The position numbers and the translations under genes were made by a program. From positions 124,001 through 188,000 of the forward strand of contig NADL03000470.1 in the NCBI GenBank assembly GCA_002205965.3: a stretch of DNA of 64,000 nt, given 5' to 3'. The notes below the pieces were generated by a model. The model saw only the letters and a list, made by a program, of their open reading frames with translations, was not told the origin of the DNA and made no database searches. Below, one piece after another: positions 42,117 to 55,400 of the stretch. The stretch is from Kappaphycus alvarezii (Eukaryota; Rhodophyta; Florideophyceae; Gigartinales; Solieriaceae). The first letter of the stretch is position 1. The number at the start of each line of letters is the position of its first letter.

Positions 42117-42300
42117 GTATACGTGTGAAGACGTACGGAAAATACCAAGTGGTCATATACAGCCGCAAGGGCATTTGAAAGCCAATAGTACAGCACCAGA
42201 GGTGCGACAGCTCACATGCAGCTGGCGCCCGGAACATTTAGTCCAGTTAGCACACTGCTATGTGATGTCCTGCACAGTTCAGGCATGTATATTTCACTCC
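42117..42300 (+). repeat. right direct repeat of the decayed retroelement
   Basis: Matches 38881-39062. Shared blocks are GTATACGTGTGAAGACGT, CACATGCAG.TGGCGCCC and the region CACTGC/CGCTGC..TGTGATGT. Confidence 0.55.
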
Positions 42301-44200
42301 TTATCTGACCAACTCTCTTGCGTCTTAGTCACCTGTCTTTTTACCTATTTCTATTTTTCTAATTTTCTTTGTGGGATTCCTTGAATCTATTCATATCAAT
42401 TAGTGGTAGTCCAGAAGTTAGCAGTTAAGTTCGTATGATCTAGTGGGCCGATGTCCTGAGCAGAAGTAGACTAACAATTGTATTCCTGCAGATAATGCAT
42501 GAGTTGAACCAAAATAATACACATCTGCAGCCCACCAAATCGCAAGTTTGGTGCGGATATTGAGAGTATGAGAAATTCGCGCAAACTGCGCATAGCCCTC
42601 GCCAAGGAACTTTCGATGATTCTATTTCGGGTCGCCAATTCGTAATAATAATACTGTTTTATCACTGGAGTACGATTGTGCAACGCTGCTGGTCCCTTAA
42701 AAAATTAAGTCGGAATTGGGTTACTAGAATCTGTGTGATTTGGGGCACAAAAAAGTACAGATTCCGCATACGTTAACCAGATTACTTAACTAACCTTCTG
42801 AGATTGGCGATTACTCACTAACCTCGTGGAGGATCCGCTACGGGACGCGACAGCTGCTGTGTATCTCTTTATTACCTTGGATGTTGCCACAGAGGGTGGA
42901 CCTAAGGATTAGAAAGCTAGCGCCACAAAATCCCATCCTAGCCTTGATCGTTCCACAGTTCCTCGCCTATGATAGCTGTCACTTTGGTGGCCTGGTCCCT
43001 CTTCTTCCACTTTTCTGCTGCATTGGCAAAAGCTCGCGCTTGTTGTGCTGCCATTGACTTATATCTCTCCTAGAGTGGTAATGATACGATAATATCATTT
43101 GCCACTGGGAGAGAGGGCGGAGTGCTCGCTATATCAGACAGTTGGTGCCCTGGGTATCCATTTGGGTCGAGATACACAGATAGGCAGAGGTGCTTGTTAG
43201 GGATAAATATCAAGAGGATAATGTTCTCAGAGCCAATTATACAATAACGAAGGTTTTGAAAATGGCAATAGTGCTACCGAAGCATGTTTATGGGAACTAG
43301 AATAGGTAAAAAAGGACGGAGGGCAAGGGGCTATAAGTATGTGTAGAAGGGACAGGGTCTACCACCTATGCTCAGGGACTAGTGCTGAAGAAGTATTGGC
43401 CCATTGTTTGCGTAGTCGGAGATACTGCACAGCCAAAAAGATATTCTCCTTATGCCAACTGTATGCTGTGCATGGTTATGAAGGAGAATTGTACGAAAAT
43501 GTGGTAGTCTATCTCGATGAACGTTCAAGTTCGTTTATTGATGTACTTGAGCTTGCAGAAGGTCCTCTCAGTGGACGTCAATAACCTCTTCTGGGCAGGT
43601 TATTTACTCCTGAAAGTCCTCCTCGGGTCATTATCACTGATTCAGGAGGATTTTCTTCCCTGCTAGCTCTTTTTTTGGCAAGGTGTAGGGTTAGGCCCCG
43701 AAAGCGGATACAGCACCAATTTGTATTCCATATCTGGTGATAAGTTTTTCTCTCGAAGATGCACTTCTTGGTGGTCCTCGAGAAACAAAAAACTGTACGT
43801 ACGATATTCGTATAGGTTTGCGACAGGTTCCTGGTAGCTACTTCCCAATATCTTCCAACAGAATAATGATATACTACGTCCAAAAAATTTGGACCTGCGT
43901 CAATGAAAGGCCCGATTTGGAACGGAAAATGAACTCATCTGAATGATTTTTAATCTTCTTTTTGAAATAATTGTCCGTTCAACGTACAGAAAAATAGGCA
44001 TATGTTAATGCATAGGTGGATTGTGACATTGAACTCTTAATAATTCTGCGTAAACGAGGCAATTCATTCCCAAACCCTCTCTTCGTCAGTAGGAATCATT
44101 ATGTAGCTGTAAAGGAGTATATTATGTGGTTGAAAATAGTCCCGCATGAGAATAAATTATTCAAGTCTTTGATTTTTAGTGACGAGAAGACGTGCGTGGA
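42301..44200. other. AT-richer stretch, no gene recognised
   Basis: Open frames are short and resemble nothing known. A TATA-like GGGGCTATAAG followed by GGGTCTACCACCTATGCTC at about 43328-43375 recurs at 60410-60456, which suggests an old LTR or promoter remnant. Confidence 0.4.
43300..43376 (+). repeat. TATA-containing repeat, copy 1
   Basis: GGTAAAAAAGGACGGAGGGC, GGGGCTATAAG and GGTCTACCACCTATGCTC occur in this order. The same order is found near 60393-60456. Confidence 0.5.
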
Positions 44201-47200
44201 TTGCCCTTCTTGATTACTTCCATGAGCTTGAACAGAGCTGGTAATGCCTGTGCATCTCCTTCGTAAAGTAGCAAGGTATGACGTACTTTGATTTGAATTA
44301 ATGGCTACTTGATAGCCTCTTGCATGATTTTTCCATGAACGAAAAGGACTTTGGAGCCGATTGGAAAGGTTTGAGCTTGATGATTCGCACCTTAGTTTTT
44401 ATGTCTTCGACAAGGCTTGGTGTAATCTTCAAATTTCTGTGGCCCATAATCCGAACTCTCTACTTTCATCACCGACTTTATTTGACGTCAAATCACTTTC
44501 TATATGTATTTATAAAATTACTGCATATTTTATGTACATAAGCTCGAATAGTGAGCGATAATTTACTTCCTTTCTTAGGGGATACCCACATAATACCTTT
44601 GGTAAAGATTTTTTTCACTATATGCCTTCGCCTGCTGTAGTTTTTGCTACTATCCTTTTGAATTCTCCTACTGTTTTTCAAATTTCGGGTTGCATATATG
44701 AGCATAGGCGAAAATAGTTTTCTGTTGAGCACATTTATCTCTTAAAAATTGCCGACATGCCCTTGCAGCGAAACAAAGAGCGTTATCCGAGATGATCCTT
44801 TTTGGGAGGCAAATGGCTTAATTTTTTCTTTTTCCAAGAAGTTGAGGACAATCTCTGCATCATTATAATTAGTTGCACCCACAGATGGACAGCCAGTAAA
44901 GTTTTAGACTCCCATGAGAAGATATTTGTTTCCAGAAGAAGTTTATTTGAATGGAACGGCAAAGTTAATTGTGAAAGTTTCAAAAATTTTTGGAATCGGA
45001 AAGCCTAGTCTAGTCTTGTACATTCAGATTGAAGCGAGCTTTTGAAAAGCTTCACAACTTTTGAAGAACTGGTAAAAATACTTGTGCATGTTGAGCCAAC
45101 AACATCTTTCCGTATAAATTATTTTTGTTGTCCCGAGATCCAAATGACCTAGCTCATTATGAAATATCCTCACAATATCAGTTCTTTCTTCCAACGGAGC
45201 CAATAGTCTGGATCCGGCTTTATTGAGTCGAAAAGATTTCCTTCATACAGAGCAAACGTCTTCTGCTTCTCGTCTTCTGCTTCTTACGCAACCATTCTCT
45301 TTGCTCTCTGTGGATGTTTCGTATTTAAAAATAATCCATGAATCGAAAAAAGTCTTTGGATATTACCCTCAAAAGTTTTTTTGCGAAATCTCGGCGTTTC
45401 TGTAACTCTAATATCATTCTAGGGAAAAAAGTCACTTGGATTTGATGGGAACCCCAAACGAGATAAGTAATCAGCTGGCTGACTATTGACTCCGGGACTG
45501 TACAATATTTAGTACCTATACTATGCTAGAATATCCATCGAGCCACCTAGCCAGCCGATGATTTACACAGTTTCTGAATATTATTTCTTCCTGAATGCTG
45601 TGATAAGTGCTTGATGATCAGTAATGAGAGTGAATTTTTGAGTGATAAACGATAAAGACGAAAAAGTTTCAATTAAAAAAATGCTGCTAACGATTTCTTT
45701 TCACGAACAGTGTTTATCTTTTTAGCATCATTCAGAATGCTACATGCGAATTGAACGTGGTTCAGTATTCTGTCTTCACCCTTTTGGGACAGACCTGCTC
45801 CCAAAGATTGATCAGATGCATCTGTTTCCACTATAAATTGCTTTTTAAAATTTGAATACATGAGTACTGGAGGGGCGCATAACTTCTATTAATGTTCGTC
45901 GAATGCGATTTGAATTTACTTGTCCCAAAAAGACTCCCATTTCGCAGTTTTGTCGCGTAGCGGCGCCGCTGTCATGGCGAAATCTTTGATGAACCTTCTG
46001 TAATAAGATGATAGACTAAGGAAGCTCTGAACTACCGCTTTTGAAGCAGGTCTCGGCGCTAGCTCGATTTTTCTCTTTCTCCTGATCAACCTTGATCCAT
46101 CCTTGATCTACAATGTTTCCCAGTATTTCGATGTAGTCTTGCGCAAATAAGCATATGCTCAATTTGATTTGCAAGCTTTACACTGCTATTATCTCCACTA
46201 CTGTCTCGAAATCCGAAAAACATTTATCCAAAAAACTTGAAAATACTATACCATCATCAATGTAAACCCTCGCAAATGGAAGTCACTTCAAAATCTCATT
46301 CATCATTTTTTGGAATGTGGCTGGTGCATTCATGAGACCAAAAGGCATTACATTGAATCTGAACGTACTAATTTTGCTGGTGACAGTTTTTTTGTCCTTG
46401 CAACTTTCATCAAAAAGAATATACTAATAGACAATGTATAGGTCAATTTTTGTGAATTATCTTCAGTCCTTCAAGTATTCGAGTACTTATTCCATATTTG
46501 GAACTCGAAATCAATAGAGTATCATCACTTGGTTTAATTTTCGGCAGTAGACCCAAAATCGAAGTTTTTCATCCTTGTTTTGACGCAAACACATCACGAA
46601 ATGACCATAGAGGCGAGATCGGCCGAAAGATGTTAATTTTGAGCATATTTTCAACATTTTCGAAATAAGCTGGTCATATTTTGGCGGTTGACGTTTAGGC
46701 CTGTGGCAAATTGGTTGAGTGTCGGTAAGTTAGAAGGGGTGAGTGACCGGTGCACTTGATTTTCTTAAATAGGAAACGCTCCATGAAATAACTTCAGAAG
46801 ATGTTAATGTCACGTATGTCTTTTTAGATGCGTTAGAGGGAGGTGCTTCAATTTGTCATTAATATCCGCAATCATTTGCTCCTCTTTAGGGTTATCATTC
46901 TCATCTCTGTTTTGATGAGCGAATTATGTGGCATCTATATTTGTGGATTCGATCGCCACCGAATTCTCTGCTGTTTCAGATGAATATTAATTCTTCATAT
47001 TGTCAATCTTGTCCACGAATCCAAAATTCTCGCAAAATGGTAAAGATTCAGAGCCTAAATTTTCCTTCAAACCTCAGTCGTCTTCTATAACATACACAGA
47101 ATCGTAAGAATTCCATTCGAATTTTAGCGTCCTTATATCATAAAGTTTTTCATTTCGGAGGGCTTTCTTAGAATCCGAACCTTCGCTGTGATAGCTAGAG

Positions 47201-48490
47201 GTGAAATCTTAGCTGTTTGTACCTTCCTATTTTTCTTGACTCGCACCTTTGTCAAAGTCTACGGGTAAGTTTATGGTTACGCTTCCGATTTGAACTTAGG
47301 CTCTTTGGTTTCCAAAGTCAATGAAATTCCCTAGCTTCTCCTCTGCTGAACAGGCAATGATTGCATCGAAAGGAAACTCAGACATAAAGAGGAAGTCCAT
47401 GTCAATTTTCAGGTCCCTAAAGAACACGGGAACGTTTTCAGCAGCTACTCTACATTTTGATACGGTTCTTTCCGCAATAATTAATCTTCTTGCAGCAAAT
47501 ACTTGCGATGAGAAACTACGAGAGCGAAATTCGACTGGCCAGCTCGATCTTTCTGGGACCATCATATCTGAGACCTACCCAAGGTTGTCCCTGTGAGGAA
47601 ATTTCTCGCTACTCATGGATTTTCCATTCTGAAGTATCCTTGGCTGCGTCCTGGATAGCCCTATCCTGTAGATGGTCCAGGAACCATCGATTTGATGGTC
47701 CGGCAGAATCACTGCGGACACTGTGCCGCTTCCCGATGATGCGACCCACTGATGCGACAAACATGTAAATGGAGTCCAGAGCAACCCGATCCATGATCAT
47801 GGACAGGGCTAGAGCGACACCGGACAGCTCCGAGTGAATGCCGAAGACTGCTCTCTGTGTAGAATAACTTCCCGCATTTGATAACGAAATTACGAGTACT
47901 TTCGCATCTGTTTATCAAGCTTTTGATTGAGATACTAGAGCTTCTGATCAAGTGGTGAGTCAGCCGTGGTGTCTCCGACGAGCAGTTCAAAATGGCGTAC
48001 ATCAGGTTTCGTTCGCATCTGCTGACAGAAAGGGACCATTTCCTGGCAAAGATGGTCGTTTGGGAGATGTATTTTTCCTCCTTCGTTTTCTTTTCCAACA
48101 GTGATTTAAAAATGATCAAAAAATCTTTAGTAATTTGATCTAAATGCGTCAGCATCAAGCGAAGTTCTGGAATTAGTTGAAATTTAGGGACTTCCTCAAT
48201 TTCGGAGCCGTCCAAGCCCTCGGGTCTTGTTAAGACCAGGAGAATCTCAGTCGAATCCATCGTCATTCTCGATAGTTCAAAAACTAAGAAGGGTTTACAG
48301 ATTGTTGGTTTCCCAAATTGGAAAGATCTTAGCTCGGGAAGGAGACCGATAACTAAATAAAAAGAGATCCTGAAGTGCGCGATTTGACACGAGGAATTCC
48401 TCGCAAAGCGCGGTCCAAGGTTTTCCTGGCTGGTAATATCGGAAGAATGAGTCACCTTGAAGATTTCAATAGAGCAAACCACTTAAAGAA
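44200..48490 (-). mobile_element. Gypsy retrotransposon fossil (Gypsy-A), heavily decayed
   Basis: The clearest trace is RNase H at 45861-45673 on the minus strand: YSNFKKQFIVETDASDQSLG and so on. Upstream, at about 46700-45870, are reverse-transcriptase remnants, including RFIKDFAMTAAPLRDKTAKW. Earlier regions at 47565-47296 and 48482-47709 may be protease/gag-derived. The part beyond RNase H (45500-44200) would be integrase, though little of it is legible. Order and motifs fit Ty3/Gypsy. Dozens of breaks; old. Confidence 0.6.
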
Positions 48491-50140
48491 AATAAACGAC
48501 AGTCCTTCTTCGAAATATTACTCAGTGGTTCCGTAGAAAGGAAGTGCTTTCTATGTCTGGAGCCTAGCCTACGCGGTAATATATAGCTACTGATGTAACA
48601 GGGTGGAGCCAAGATAAGTAGCTTCCAAAATGCTTAGGAGGATTCGGTAAAGCCCTCCAATAGGTTGACTGGAACAGGTGAGAAGAATGAAAAATGGGGG
48701 AAAGGGACGGACATATTTAGCCGGAGTAGACGATCCTACTTCGTGAGAGCCCAAAAGGGTTAGTACAGTGTGATTTTGCCGATAAATGTGTCTATTATGG
48801 ACAATAGAAGCGACATCTTCTCCGCATGCACGCCAGGTGTTCTTTCTAGAGTGACATCGAGCAGCGCTGGGCTTTCCGGGGGCCAACTAGGCAAAACATA
48901 GTTAACGATACTGGACTACTCAAGCCTTGGTGGTACTGGCCAGTGAATCGTGGGTTTTCGTTTGACCATATTTAACCTTAGGTTTCCTAAGGCTGACGAC
49001 CATAAGTAGTAACAGTTTCAACTACTAAGGCACTTTCAGCTAGCTACTTCTGCAGTATTTACTACGATTAAAGGATAATTAAAAGAATGAGAGTAATTGC
49101 CTTGGTCCTAGAACTGGCACTAAAAGGTGGCAGCTACATCTGGCACTACACTTGTTCCCTGGAAATGAAAGCCTGTCTGTACTCTATTAAAAAAAGTATT
49201 CCCGCGAAATAAGCAGGCAGGTCCTTACATCCAACTTTGTTTTACACATATATATCTTTACTTTCGAGAGGTGGCGGAAGAGCAATTTGTCTGTTGAGCT
49301 CGTTTTAAAATTACTGCTTCAAGAGGCTAGCTTGGAAAGCAATGTTAATTCCTCTGCAAGTCATTGGTTGCTGTAAGTCAAGACGGTATGTACCGAATTG
49401 GGTAGTAACGTCTGTGATTTTAATCGGACTGCAATACTTTTGGCTTCGTTTGCGTGATACAGGCCAATCTTTGAGTTGTATGATCTTTTATGATATCAAA
49501 ACGTTTTCAAACCCCTTGAAAATAGATCTTCTCTCTTTTTGTGTACATATTTGGCTGTGGGTTCATCGTAGAACCGTATTTGAATTTGGTTTTCAAAATG
49601 AATCATGCATGTCTTCGCAGAAACCTTCTGCTGCAAAGTTATCTAATGGCAATTTTTTTCGACAGCACTGCTATTTAATTAAGTTGACAACTGAGGAATA
49701 ATGGTGAAAAAGTATTGGTTGAATTCAGAGAAGAGGTTTAAGGAAATTAAAATTCTACCGGGTAGCTACCTAAATGCAATTTGTCGAAGCTAACGAAAGA
49801 ACGGGCCATATACGCCATTTTACTATTCATTATCTCCGACTGTCCGTCATACTGTGAGCGATACACAGAAGAGGGCTGTATGTTTGTTCCTGGTAGAGAA
49901 AATAAGCTTTTCCAAAACCTGTTTATAAAAGTGGGATCTTAGTTACGTATGATACTCGCTGGTAATTCATGGTGTGTAAATATGATTACTGAACAACATA
50001 GATTGTTTAGGAGCATCTATGTTGGGTTCTGTTTGTATCTTCCTTATCACCTTAGAAAACATGCATACGAATGTTGACAAGCCGTTTTTTCCATTTATTC
50101 ATCGTTGCATAATTCCATTTTGTTTTCAGTAGTTCTGTGG
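48491..50140. other. no gene recognised
   Basis: AT-rich. A frame on the minus strand at 48886-48587 and one on the plus strand at 49342-49701 show no known motif. TTAACCTTAGGTTTCCTAAGG at about 48971-48991 is a short palindrome. The stretch may hold old Gypsy LTRs that I cannot delimit. Confidence 0.35.
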
Positions 50141-52450
50141 GTTTAAACGACCTGCATTTTTCTGATTTTTTGCCTTAATTGTCGCCAATTTACAGACAAA
50201 AACGTGCCGGAGTACTTCCGATCGTAAAATTTTCCAATGAAACTTTGGTGATATTCATTGATTGCCTTGCTTAATTTAGATGTGTCATAGTAGAACTTCA
50301 AAGATAGTCGCAGAAAAAAAGGCTCCAAAACTTCCTTTTGTTCCAAAAATCTTCCCGGTTCTATGAAAAAGCATCCCTTGACGCAAAAAGGGCGCATCGG
50401 ATTTTTAATAATGGGTCTTGAGGTTATCATCGCCACCATTATCTTCTCCTATTCTCATTAATTGAAGATTCGGAACTATACGGTCGAAAAGTTGGCTGGA
50501 TTCCAAGGATTTTTTGGTTGTTAAATATTGAAGCAATGAATCTTTCAGATGATCAGGTCGGGTAAATCTTTTGGTTGCCTCGGTAGGGCATCCACCACTA
50601 CGTTTTATTTTCGTGAAATGGGAATTGTCTCGAGAGAAAAGTTATTTCAAAGATTTCTTGGGTTTCTGGACATATCACTGGATAGCAATCCCAGTGAACG
50701 GTTAAGGAACTACCGTAAAATTGGGATACTCACCAATTGAAGGTTGGAATCTAACATAGTCGACAATTCCTTATCATGGGCCGAAAAGTGTTGCTTGGCA
50801 TAATTAGAGCCCTGGATGAAACTGTGACCGGTTCTCGAGAACTTAATTCTTCTTGCTCAAATACGGTGCCAATTGCATATTGAGATGAATCTGTGGTGAA
50901 GTAGATAGGAAGTTCGTCATCGAAACTTCGGAGTGCAGATTTACTATAGGGAGTTTAAGTACTTGAAGGCCTCGCCATGGACAATATTCCATTGAGTATT
51001 GATTTTACGTCAGTTCTGTTAGATTTACAGAAATAATTGAATATATTATTGTTCTGTTTAAATTGACAAAAACAAGAAAATGCAGTAATTGTCACCTATT
51101 TTTTCGAACCGGCCATCCCATAACTGTACTTATCTCATTTTGATCAACAGAAACACCACTCGGGGAAGTTATCTGTCCTAGGGACTCTATTATAATAACT
51201 CTAAAAATGCATTCAGATAATTCGTCGAACAAATTCTCCATTCTGAGGATTTCGAGTACCGCTCGAATGTGATCCAAATGATCTTGCCATGTTTTACTAC
51301 AGATGAAAATTTCATCCAGAGAGAAGATCACAAACGCGTTGAGCTGCTCCTCGAAATTCCATCTGCTAAAGCGATAAAATTTCCTGTGGAATATGTGAGT
51401 CATTACAATAGAAAGAGAAATTCAAAGTGCCCGTATCGTGTTCAAAAAGCAATAAATGTAATTTAATTATCGTTTAGCCCAATTTGGTGATAATCAGATA
51501 TAAGATGAATTTTTCCGAGGTGCTTTTCTCCTTTGCGCTGATCTAAAATTTCATCATTTCGTGGTAACGGATAACTGTTTTTCACAATACGCCAATTTAA
51601 GGCTCTGTGTTGAACAGAAATTAGTATATCATTATCCTTTTTACTAAAATATAGAATTTTCACTCCACATTGACTCTGAAATGGTATGATAAAGTCTGTC
51701 TCTGAAAATCCGTCCATCTGTTTTCGGAGTTTCCATATTTGTTTTAAGAAAGTCTGTAAAGAACTTTCTTCTGCAGTTTTGCTCCATATTTTCTTCTATT
51801 TTAAATCATCCTTACTTCTCGGGCAAACGTTATGGAAGTTTTTCTGAATTTCAATAAGTCCAATTTTTTTTAAAATCATCATTTAGTCTTATGGGAAAAT
51901 CAGTTCTTTTGATTTACCAGGATCTAATGGTCTAAATAAAGCTTCAAATAACAAATTTTTCTTATTTTTCTTATCTTACTCGCTAACTGTTGCATTCAAA
52001 GGGAATAAAGTACTCATTAATGCGTCATTAGCGAGTAGTTACGAATGATTTACCTTATATTTGAATTTTGCCACTTAAGGCAGTTGATTTTCGTTCCATG
52101 AGCGGTGCCCCAATGTTTCCAAGAACTGAGTCATGGCGCTTCAGTGAGGTTATGGAAAGGTAAAGCGGTTCAACATAGGCCGTCATCTGAACATTGAAAG
52201 CATTAAGTACTTATTGAAACACATATTTCGCGCCTTTGGCCATTCTAGCTATCTCTATGGAATCTTTGATCCTTTTTTCGTGATGCTTGCAAAGTTTTTC
52301 ACCAGAAACTTGATCTCTCCACTACAGACTGTAAGAATATTTGCTAGCCAGACCGCAATGATTTTTTTGAAGATGAGAAGTAAATTTTGAATATTATAAA
52401 AGATAAGGGATAGTGTTCTAATGAAGGCTGTACTGGACCTGATGATGGAC
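50140..52450 (-). mobile_element. second Gypsy retrotransposon fossil (Gypsy-B)
   Basis: Minus-strand traces occur in the order RT, RNase H, integrase. RT at 51717-51092: GVKILYFSKKDNDILISVQH...NSYPLPRNDEILDQ and SKTWQDHLDHIRAVLEILRM. RNase H near 50960-50750: FTTDSSQYAIGTVFEQEE. An integrase zinc-region-like stretch lies at 50439-50143. It is separate from Gypsy-A because RT occurs in both. Dozens of breaks; old. Confidence 0.6.
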
Positions 52451-55400
52451 AAGATGGGTCTTCCTCTTTGGGTTAAATATATATCTCAGTTTTCTGTGCG
52501 TAATTACAGGGTTTCTAAAGATTTATTCGGAACGGTAACTGAATTAAGGCCTTCAGTCAGTCCTTGCGGTCGTCTGAACAGTCCTTAACCATATATACTT
52601 CATCTCTTTACCTGAAGCATAGAAAATAGCGCAAAAACTTCCTCCGTTCTTCTTTTTAAGGATTCTGTAAACTGGAAATAACTTTTTAGACCCGGCTTTA
52701 TTCTATGTTCTGAGTTTAAATTTTTAGTGAAAATATGTTTCCAGCAAGAAATTTTCCATTAATAATCTTTCTTCTCGAATATTTTTGCAGGTTACCGGGT
52801 GCTGGACGCCGAAAGACCAGCTCAACTCGTTTGGCATCCCTCATTGTGTTGGATAAGTGGGCATATTCCTTGTTGCAGAACGATTTACAGATAAAAGGGT
52901 TTAAGATGCGAGAGTAGTGATCTGTTTGGTCTTAAAATACTATGTTATGGATGTACTGTATAAAATGTTTAAGTCCTCATCGCTTTTCTCAACCCACCTT
53001 TGCATTTTATATTGTTCAAAACCACTGTATTAGGACAGACTTAAGAGGCTTGCAAATAGTCACTTATTTTCCTTCCTTTCTTTCGGAGTGGAAAATAAAA
53101 CACACGAATATTGCCAGACGAGTAGCTGTCTGCTCTGTTTATCGATTCTTTGCCATATCTTGGTCCAAGATAGTTTTATATCTGAAACAGCCAGCTGAAA
53201 GTTGATACTTTCCAAGAAAAAGCGACTTGCTTGGTTTACTTTGCGCCGGGTTGGGTTTCCAGGGACTCATTCGTTGACCAAACAGGCTGACTTCCGGCGT
53301 TTACCAGTTCAGACTCAAAATAAGACACGACTTGTGCCGCATTGGAAAGTTCTGATCTTTTTGCGGTAGTCTGGCTGCTAGAATACTACATTAGAGTACA
53401 GAACATGAACCATCCATGTGATAGAATCCATGGTGACTTTTGGCTGATCCAAAGCGATTAGATTCAAAAATGCAGTATTAATGCCTCTTCTAGTATCTAA
53501 ATGAAGCTTCAGCTTTACAAGTGTACATGCGGAAAAACTTGTGCACTATTCCGGACTGGCCTGAAAAAAAGACAATAGAATTGGTGCATCTCGGGCTAAA
53601 TACCGACGATGTGTACCGCGGATCAGATCGTTTAGAGAATTTAATGTGGACACTTTTACTCACAGATTCTATGAGATTTATACCCACTCACCGACCATTT
53701 AGTAAATATGTAACTGGATGATAAAATAGTTTACGGCAAATCGTTTATGTTTTATAAACTACAGGATCATACTGTATAGATAAGAACTGACCAAATATTA
53801 CACGTCGTTCACGTGCAGCAATCTGGGAAAGCAAACAGCAGAATAACTTTATAGCTTGATTATCAAGATTTTATCAATGGTTTTCGAACAATTTAGTGCT
53901 ATATATATTCTGATTGGATCTCCTTACACCCTCAAATCGCAGTACTGGATGCTTATTAGCTACGTGTAAGCAGTTCCGAATGAAATATTCGGGGGTTGAA
54001 ATCCCCCATCAGGAGCATTTGCAAAATTCCCCCTCTAATTCAAAAGTTGACATCATTCACGTGTATTGGGTTATACTAGCCCTCCTTTTAGGTCCTGATG
54101 GCGATACGGACCTACAACTGTGGAAGTCCCACTAAATGAATCTGGGAGCAGCAGAAGTAAACTTGCAATTAAAGGGAAAGTTTGAACACAAAACAAGCAC
54201 CAAGTCGGTTGAAAAAAATGCATTACCCTGTTTTACCTTTAAGACTCGAAAGAAAAATCATTTTAAGTGCCAAAAAGAGGTTTAATTGTGGCCGCTCACT
54301 AAAAGGCGATGTTGGGCCCCGGTCTGGTGGCAAATGAGGTCCTGTGAACTGAATGAATCTATCTTCTACTATTTTCAATAGCAATCGTCATTGCTTGTAC
54401 GGTGGGTATGACGGCGGAATTTAAGGTGCTCGAAGTAGTGAATTCGACCGCAGCAAGTGACATGACAATGACGAAAATGACATGGAGAGGACTTCCTGGA
54501 AAATATTGCTGACGGTATCACTAGTAGAGCTTTCGGAACCTGTAGTCAGAATTATCGAAATAAAGTGATGACATGTAAGAATGATATTGGCCCAGGTGGA
54601 ATGGTATGGCAAGCCAGCTTGTAGATGGTGGAGCATCGATAAAATATGCCAGTGTATAACTATTCTTGACTATTCCAAGCGTACTAATAGGGCCATAAGT
54701 TGTGTAAAGAAACAGTATGGTAACAGGGAAGTGCCTAGGGGGCATAGATATGATTTTACTGGTGGCTTGAGTCTTGATGCAAGGAATTATTGTAAATCTG
54801 CAAGGCCTGTGGGAAATCACTTCACACAGTTAGGAAACATAAGGAACACCACAAAAGTAGATTAACCTCGGGCCTTCCTCCTGAAAAGACGAATGTAGAA
54901 CTGTAAATATGTGTAAAAGATAGCCTCCGCAAAGTATATGCTCTAAATTCGTATTATTTGCATATTATATACAGCAATTTTAATTACGCTTTCTGTCGAA
55001 GTTCCGTGAACTTCAGCTTAAAAAACCTTCAAATAATATTTTATGGGGCAATTAGATTAGGGATACAACGCAGTCTGTAATCCTATATACTCAGCTCTTC
55101 CTATTCCTTACGGGACACAAAGAAAGAAGAACAGGCTACAAATTGCGACATTTAAGATTTCTGAGAACGTTAATAAACTCATATCACGACGTTCTAGATA
55201 AAAATGGTTGTGTTAGCGAATATATCAAGGAATTGGTCGATATCCAATCGCTTTAGGCTCAAAAAGAAGCACCAATGAATCACGTGAAGCTCCGTTACGG
55301 CTTTTGGCGTATATATCGAGAACACAGACTAAAAAAGAATATTTTAGAGGAATGAGGACCCAGTTTAGTTATTTTCTGCAGTTGTACTCCATATATATGG

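Larger units (their letters stand above)
38881..42300 (+). mobile_element. decayed reverse-transcriptase element, possibly DIRS-like
   Basis: Two diverged direct repeats bound a stretch with reverse-transcriptase traces on the plus strand. At 39914-40363 are WETEVMLEKRLIEEVDEREV and then SFFLDISRE. At 40480-40866 are LGLRKNTNE...LAKKLDHIGVYIDKEEM and helical sequence resembling the RT/RNase H linker of DIRS/Ngaro elements. A tyrosine recombinase could not be found, so another retroelement group is possible. It is a fossil with many breaks. Confidence 0.4.
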
